Source of the DNA: Bactericera cockerelli | Lineage: Eukaryota > Arthropoda > Insecta > Hemiptera > Triozidae | Assembly (NCBI GenBank): GCA_024516035.1 | Contig: CM044957.1 | Location: 16,874,564 to 16,938,563 of the forward strand | DNA: 64,000 bases | Direction of reading: 5' to 3' | Shown here: positions 58,811-64,000 of the stretch, piece after piece | How the letters are laid out: every line of letters starts with the position of its first letter | Numbering within the stretch: the first letter of the stretch is position 1 | Translations under genes and position numbers: made by a program | Notes under the pieces: generated by a model | Seen by the model: only the letters and a program-made list of their open reading frames with translations | Databases searched by the model: none | Told to the model about the DNA's origin: nothing

Positions 58811-59234
58811 CAGCGGTGCTCAACCTAGGAGTCGCGGAAAAAGCTCAGGGTTCACATTTTTTTTTTTTTTTTTTTTTTAATTCCGTTTGCACGCAACAAT
58901 TAATGTTGCCATTACGCAAATAGAATATTCCTATCTAAATTGATCCTACTTTGTATCTAAATTGAGTTTTTCCCTACACTTACATCTGTATTCCTCACTA
59001 CTTAAGGCAAGATCTAGAATTGAATTACAATTCTAGATCTTGCCTTAAGTAGTGAATTGCACATTACGTTTGCACTTTATTATTAGTAAGTGACGAAACA
59101 TTTAAACTTCCAATAAAAAAACTTACCTCCCTTGAATTGTACTACCTTTTTTTGTTAGGGGGGGGGGGGGGCGGTCGCGATTTTTTTTTTTCCTCCAAAG
59201 GGGGGTCGCGGCTCAAAAAGGTTGGGTACCGCTG
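58811..59234. mobile_element. hAT-type non-autonomous element (424 bp) with 8-bp target-site duplication
   Basis: GGCTAGAG lies at both sides (58803-58810 and 59235-59242). The ends are CAGCGGTGCTCAACC and GGTTGGGTACCGCTG, with subterminal AGTCGCGG / GGGGTCGCGG. CAGCGGT-type ends with an 8-bp duplication are typical of hAT. Inside is a palindrome at 58996-59054 (CACTACTTAAGGCAAGATCT and its reverse) plus T- and G-runs. No transposase. Confidence 0.9.
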
Positions 59235-59386
59235 GGCTAGAGCACCAGCTAGAGCATGTCGGGGGAATAGATCTTTACTAGTGGGCCGAACACTAAGGAA
59301 CTCGCGGTGTTCCATCTGCTTCTGATGCAAAGCACAAGGTAGTGAGAATAGTACCTAAAGTCAATCAGTCTAACCAGAAAAGTAAG

Positions 59387-59526
59387 TAGCTACTAAAGAA
59401 AAGTCCTCAAGATGGTTGATCGCACATAGAAATATGTGGTTCAGGACGAGCCAACTTTGAAATAAAGTTGGCTGGAGACCATCACTCATCCATCCAGCTG
59501 TAGCCAAGCTGGCTACAACAACAACA
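59387..59526 (+). mobile_element. 5'-truncated SINE-like element with (AAC)n tail
   Basis: AAAAGTAAG flanks both ends (59378-59386, 59527-59535). The sequence matches the 3' half of the element at 3037-3302 and ends GGCTACAACAACAAC. Confidence 0.75.
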
Positions 59527-59701
59527 AAAAGTAAGAAAGAATTTAAGTGCAAAGTAATCAACTAACCTCTACCACAGGCGAGTTTAATATACCAAAGTCA
59601 TTTCAATAAGGAGCACTGCCAGATGAATGACTTATATATATAATATAGAGAAAAATCGACAAAACTACTAATATAATGTATTACTAATTAAAACCTAGAT
59701 A

Positions 59702-60655
59702 TAGTCTAGTACGGCAGGCGCAAAAATAGCGAAATAAATGCAAGTTTTGGTGTAGTTTTGATTTTTTGTACCATAGTGTATTTTGAGCTGCTGAACACGA
59801 ATCTGAGGTTTGCCAACAAAAATTTTACCGGCAAATTTTTTTACAGGCAAAAAACACGCAAAAAATTGGACTATTTTTAGTTTTTCTGAAATATCTCCCA
59901 AGTGATTCATTTAACGCCAACACTAACTCTATACAAAGTTGTTTACAACTAAATTCCCTACATTTTATGTTCTACAAAAAAAATTGAGCGACGAACCTTT
60001 GAGCTTTGAGGTTGCCCTCAAAATGCAGGCAAAAAATCAAAAGTGGCCAAATTTGCGATTTCTTGAAAATTTACTTCAAAATAACGCTCCTGACAATATT
60101 TTTGACAGTTAAAGACGTCATTGATGGCTTATAGGCTAATTTTTGAGACTTTTTCAGCCTTTTAGAACGACCTTTGCAGCCTTTTGGAGTGACATAGAGA
60201 TCACAGTCACCTGTGTCTATCTAGAACCCTGGTTTTAAAACAAAAAGTTTTGCTGTACTTGTGATTTTTGGTAATATAGTGTATTTATAGTTGCAAAGTA
60301 TGAATTTGACGTTTGCTAACAAAAAAATATTGCCGTCATTTTTTTAACAGGCAAAAACGGCCTGAATGTAGCTTTTCTCAGTTTTTAACAATATCTCCGA
60401 AACTATGTATTTCAAAGCAACGTTAGCTGAATACTAAGTTCAACATAACTGAATTTCCTACATATTATGTTCCCAATATTTTTTTTGTGCAACCAACCTT
60501 TGAGCTTTGAGGCAAAATTTGGACTGTTTGAAGTTTTACCTCGACATAACCTTCTTGGCAGTGTGAACGATATTAATAATGGTTTAAAGGCTAAAAATTT
60601 TTAACTTTGCAGGACATATTTGTGAGGGACTTGGATCAGGGTCCTAGATTGATGG
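59702..60655. repeat. Left inverted repeat of the long-TIR element
   Basis: Reverse complement of about 62265-63274. For example, TGTACCATAGTGTATTTTGA at 59767 mirrors 63195-63215. Both arms contain the same short frame (MNHLGDISEKLKIVQFFACF), which reflects repeat identity, not coding. Confidence 0.85.
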
Positions 60656-61993
60656 CATGTTATTGCATGACCCTTCGCAATGCAAGCATAGAGCGGAGCA
60701 GGAGAGTCCTGCTTTCCTGCAGCCACAGTTTCTTTGGCAGTTTCTCGTACATTTGCAGGAAACGAGCTTCAGCAATTCGGGGGGAGCAGGGGGAGAGAGA
60801 TTTAATATAGGTTCTAGACCTGTTTGACTTTGCTTCCATCCCCATTCTTCAGGAGCTTTACTTACTCCCAACCATTGTTGCACTTGATGGTGCAGGGTAC
60901 ACCCTGAGGAAGTGCACACGGTGGTAACGCAGCAATGTTGGAGTTCATTCTAAAGGCTGCCTTGGTATAACATATGTATCGCAAATGGTTTAGTGAAGAC
61001 GGACTTTTTTCACTGGACGCATAGAAGTATATTAAGAAGCGTTCTCCTGCTGCGGCTACAGAGTCTTGGGTCGCTTCAGAGTCTTTGAAGACGTCTATAA
61101 CTTTTCCAGGACTAGGACTTTTTACAAGGGTTTTTAAAAAAAAATCCTTTTTCCTTGTTTAAAGACAGCTGACGTCATATCATACCCGCTCATTGCATGT
61201 AGAAAGAGGATGTGTTCTTTCACGCATGAGGAAGTTTCAGCTTCAATACAAAGCTGGACAAATTTAATGGTCTGCTTTCCAGGTTTTAAATAGAAGACAT
61301 TGTCAACACAGAGCCAGACAACTCTGTGTGATAGGAATCCCCCATCAATTACATATTGCACCTGACCAGTAAAGTGCTTGTTCGTCAGGGGCTTAAAATC
61401 TTTGTATAGAGTGGACTTTGTTCCTTTTCTCATGCATCCCTTGTCAAAAAGTGACAAAGAATACGGTCCTAGATCGTAGCTCAAAAAGTTTTCGAGTTCT
61501 TCGTTGGAATGCTTTGCAACTGAAATCCGTTGGAATAAAGTTGTTGGATTGGGGGGGACCATTTGATTGTCAATTTTTATGGCATTACGCATGACTGCAA
61601 GCGGTTGAACTCTATCATATCTTTTAAATTGAAGGCTACCGAAGTCACTACCAATGATATTCTGGATACTTTCAACACCTAGTTCTTTGGTTATGGCAGT
61701 TTATGCGTTCGTCAGCCACCACAACTGTGCTGAGTGAGTACAAACTTGGATTTTTGGGAAAAGGGAGATGTTGTTGCAACCATTCGAACATCTTCATTCC
61801 ATCTTTGTTGTCTCTTTTTACTGCTGCATCCTTCAAAGCAACGTGTTGATCAGAGCTAGAAAGCGAAACACCACAGAAATGTTTGATTTGTTCTGACACA
61901 TGCTGAATGGATGTCATCCCCATTGTCCATCTTGTGAGAACGCTTTTTCCAACACCACGACCATGAGTAAGGCCTCGACCATTAGAAACATCA
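60644..61993 (-). pseudogene. Decayed element gene with C-terminal cysteine-rich CXC motif
   Basis: Consecutive minus-strand blocks: about 61993-61672 (GRGVGKSVLTRWT, VSEQIKHFCG), 61665-61134 (VESIQNIIGSDF, FYLKPGKQTIKF, HILFLHAMSGYDMTSAVF), about 61105-60925 (VFKDSEATQDSVAAAGERFL, LNHLRYICYTKAAF) and 60919-60644 (HHQVQQWLGVSKAPEEWGWK, PPAPPELLKLVSC, CKCTRNCQRNCGC). Frameshifts separate the blocks. From memory, LFLHA.SG.D.TSA and a terminal WGW...CXC block occur together in multi-copy uncharacterised insect proteins; the Cys pattern resembles Tesmin/TSO1 CXC DNA-binding motifs. Lying inside long inverted repeats, it is probably the element's own gene, function unknown. Confidence 0.68.
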
Positions 61994-62094
61994 AAACTTC
62001 AAAATCAGGTGCCCAATATATAAATTGAAAATCAACTGCTCATAATGTAGAAATATAGGACAGTAGGGAATAGATAGGCGTTGCCATCACAAAC

Positions 62095-62132
62095 TAATCT
62101 CACATCGACCTCACCCAGCCTGAGTGGAACCG
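62095..62132 (-). mobile_element. Short 5S-derived SINE fragment
   Basis: TCTCACATCGACCTCACCCA and GCCTGAGTGGAACCGGCAAA match the SINE body; it lies inside the long-TIR element next to its right repeat. Confidence 0.45.
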
Positions 62133-62264
62133 GCAAAATTTAGAAATACTCACTTAGGATGACATTTGAAAGAATAGTAGGAAATAGTTTGTTGGCCGGC
62201 AACTTATTTTTGCAAACACAATATTCGGGACTACAACAAAACTATTTGTTTAAAAACAAGGAAA

Positions 62265-63274
62265 GATCCTAGATTGATGCAAGTGATCCTGATCCAGATC
62301 CAGGTATTACATAAAAACTGCAAAGGTCACGAAATTTAGCTTCTAAAGTTTAGACCTTCAGAATCTAAACTAAACAACATCATTCACACACTGCCAAGAA
62401 GGTTATGTCGAGGTAACACTTCAAAAAGTTAAAATTTTGTCTTTTCTGATTTTTTGCCTGAGCTTTGAGGGCGCCCTCAAAGCTCAAAGGTTGGTTGCAC
62501 AAAAAAAAATTAGGAACATTATATGTAGGAAATTCAGTTATGTTGAACTTAGTATTCAGCTAACGTTGCTTTGAAATACATAGTTTCGGAGATATTGTTA
62601 AGAACTGGGAAAAGCTACATTCAGGCCGTTTTTGCCTGTTAAAAAAAATGACGGCAATTTTTTTTGTTGGCAAACGTCAAATTCATACTTTGCAACTATA
62701 AATACACTATATTACCAAAAATCACAAGTACAGCAAAACTTTTTGTTTTAAAACCAGGGTTCTAGATAGACACAGGTGACTGTGATCTCTATGTCACTCC
62801 AAAAGGCTGCAAAGGTCGTTCTAAAAGGCTGAAAAAGTCTCAAAAATTAGCCTATAAGCCATCAATGACGTCTTTAACTGCCAAATATATTGTCAGGAGC
62901 GTTATTTTGAAGTAAAATTTCAAAAAATCGCAAATTTGGCCACTTTTGATTTTTTGCCTGCATTTTGAGGGCGCCCTCAAAGCTCAAAGGTTGGTTTCAC
63001 AATTTTTTTTGTGGAACATAAAACGTAGGAAATTTAGTTGTAAACAACTTTGTATAGAGTTAGTGTTGGCGTTAAATGAATCACTTGGGAGATATTTCAG
63101 AAAAACTAAAAATAGTCCAATTTTTTGCGTGTTTTTTGCCTGTAAAAAAATTTGCCGGTAAAATTTTTGTTGGCAAACCTCAGATTCGTGTTCAGCAGCT
63201 CAAAATACACTATGGTACAAAAAATCAAAACTACACCAAAACTTGCATTTTTAAAAGCCAGGATTACTAGACTA
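62265..63274. repeat. Right inverted repeat of the long-TIR element
   Basis: Mirror of the left arm. The GGGCGCCCTCAAAGCTCAAA block at about 62469 and again at about 62969 shows the internal 500-bp duplication. The outer half is more similar to the left arm than the inner end, where alignment becomes patchy. Confidence 0.85.
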
Positions 63275-63372
63275 ATAGTGCTTGATATTGATTAGAGTGA
63301 ATTAGACAATCATGGAAAGTCCAAACAGTTTAAAAAGCACCTATTTATTTCCACATTATCTTACATTTAATG

Positions 63373-63642
63373 TTTTTCTTGTTGTTGTAACCAGCTTGGC
63401 TATAGGTTGGGGGGGAGTGATGGTCTCCAGCCAACCTAAATTGAAAGTTGGCTCGTCCTGAACCACATATTACTATGTGCGATCAACCATTGTAAGGACT
63501 TTTTCTTTTCAAGCCATTAAACCCTTGGAAAACTACAAACTAGCCTGGCTTGTTAGGGTTGACTAGTCTTTTCTCTCTTTATAGTCCTCTAGCGAGACAC
63601 TTGTCTCCTCCCTGTTTACCGTCCCCTAGTCAGACCTGGGGG
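63373..63642 (-). mobile_element. SINE-like element with (AAC)n tail, near full length
   Basis: ACATTTAATG flanks both ends (63363-63372 and 63643-63652). It is the reverse-orientation counterpart of 3037-3302 and ends, on the minus strand, in GGTTACAACAACAAG. Confidence 0.8.
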
Positions 63643-63652
63643 ACATTTAATG

Positions 63653-64000
63653 AACCATACCTACTTCCAGAATAGGTTCCTCATCTTAACAAAAAAAACC
63701 TCAAAAAGAACTCTAGCAGACAGCATTAGACTTGACGGGTGAAACACCAGCTTTGAAACTTCGTGGCGTTGGCTATTCCCGGCCCAACCCAGGAATTGGT
63801 GAGTTTAATATGGGCAACAGATTTATTAATTTTTCGAATGGAAAGTAAAATGAGACCCCGATGAAAAAAAAACTTGAGAAATGATTCATTCCTCTTCTTA
63901 CGGCCAAACAACTTAATGCTGATGGAAAAAGATGGGCAGATGAGAAATGGATTCTCCTGAAATAAATAGAAAATGTCCACCATGGTCTGCGTTGGAGATA
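63653..64000. other. No recognised feature
   Basis: AT-rich sequence to the window edge; no gene, repeat landmark or RNA recognised. Confidence 0.4.

Larger units (their letters stand above)
59702..63274 (-). mobile_element. 3.6-kb DNA element with very long (about 0.9 kb) inverted repeats and a CXC-type gene relic
   Basis: Outer ends TAGTCTAGTA (59702-59711) and TACTAGACTA (63265-63274) are inverted copies, with ATA outside each as a possible 3-bp duplication. The inverted repeats run to about 60655 and from about 62265. Each repeat consists of two diverged units about 500 bp apart, marked by ATAGTGTA and by CCTTTGAGCTTTGAGG. The centre carries a broken minus-strand gene. I cannot name the transposon superfamily. 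Confidence 0.78.

Noticed and set aside
59695..59910. Frame repeated identically at 63076-63270
   Set aside because: It lies within the long inverted repeats, so identity reflects the repeats and not a gene family.
1..64000. CRISPR arrays, bacterial operons, rRNA genes
   Set aside because: Introns, SINEs and TDU/PDZ genes show a nuclear animal genome; the tandem arrays lack regular repeat-spacer structure and the 5S-like stretches are SINE heads.

Overview
This is an animal nuclear genome window, most likely from an insect. It is AT-rich, its genes carry spliced GT-AG introns, and it is dense in SINEs, MITEs, LINE tails and DNA-transposon relics. A hemipteran such as a planthopper or relative would fit, but that placement is an impression and not something the sequence proves.

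The left quarter (2.85-17.2 kb, plus strand) holds a complete multi-PDZ scaffold gene of the GRIP (glutamate receptor interacting protein) family. I could join fourteen coding exons with every splice phase agreeing, giving 814 residues and five PDZ domains that match GRIP PDZ2, 3, 4, 5 and 7. PDZ1 and PDZ6 were not found. The first three PDZ domains are each cut by a phase-2 intron at the same structural position.

Facing it tail to tail on the minus strand is a vestigial-like-4 / Tgi gene. Its four 3' coding exons lie at 20.1-24.3 kb, and a probable first coding exon lies 15 kb further upstream at 39.3-39.5 kb. The 247-residue model has two Tondu (TEAD/Scalloped-binding) motifs, two PPxY motifs that could bind the WW domains of Yorkie/YAP, and a CtBP-like PLDMS motif. 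It is a predicted Hippo-pathway transcriptional repressor cofactor.

The rest (about 24-39 kb, the long first intron, and 39.5-64 kb) is mostly non-coding. Two unidentified coding-like segments lie at 37.6-38.2 kb. Mobile elements include a palindromic Tc1 relic (52.9-54.5 kb), a hAT-type MITE with an exact 8-bp target duplication (58.8-59.2 kb) and a 3.6-kb element with roughly 0.9-kb inverted repeats carrying a decayed gene with a cysteine-rich CXC motif (59.7-63.3 kb). There are also a 5S-rRNA-derived SINE family, several tRNA-derived SINE families with exact target-site duplications, a small Helitron, LINE 3' ends, a MITE-like element with arrays of CTCATTGAGTCCC subterminal repeats (22.8-23.55 kb), and a 44-bp minisatellite in which most units carry CACGTG (57.7-58.4 kb).

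Most other open frames in the window look like chance frames or frames running through repeats. Family names and comparisons come from memory of these families; no database search was possible.
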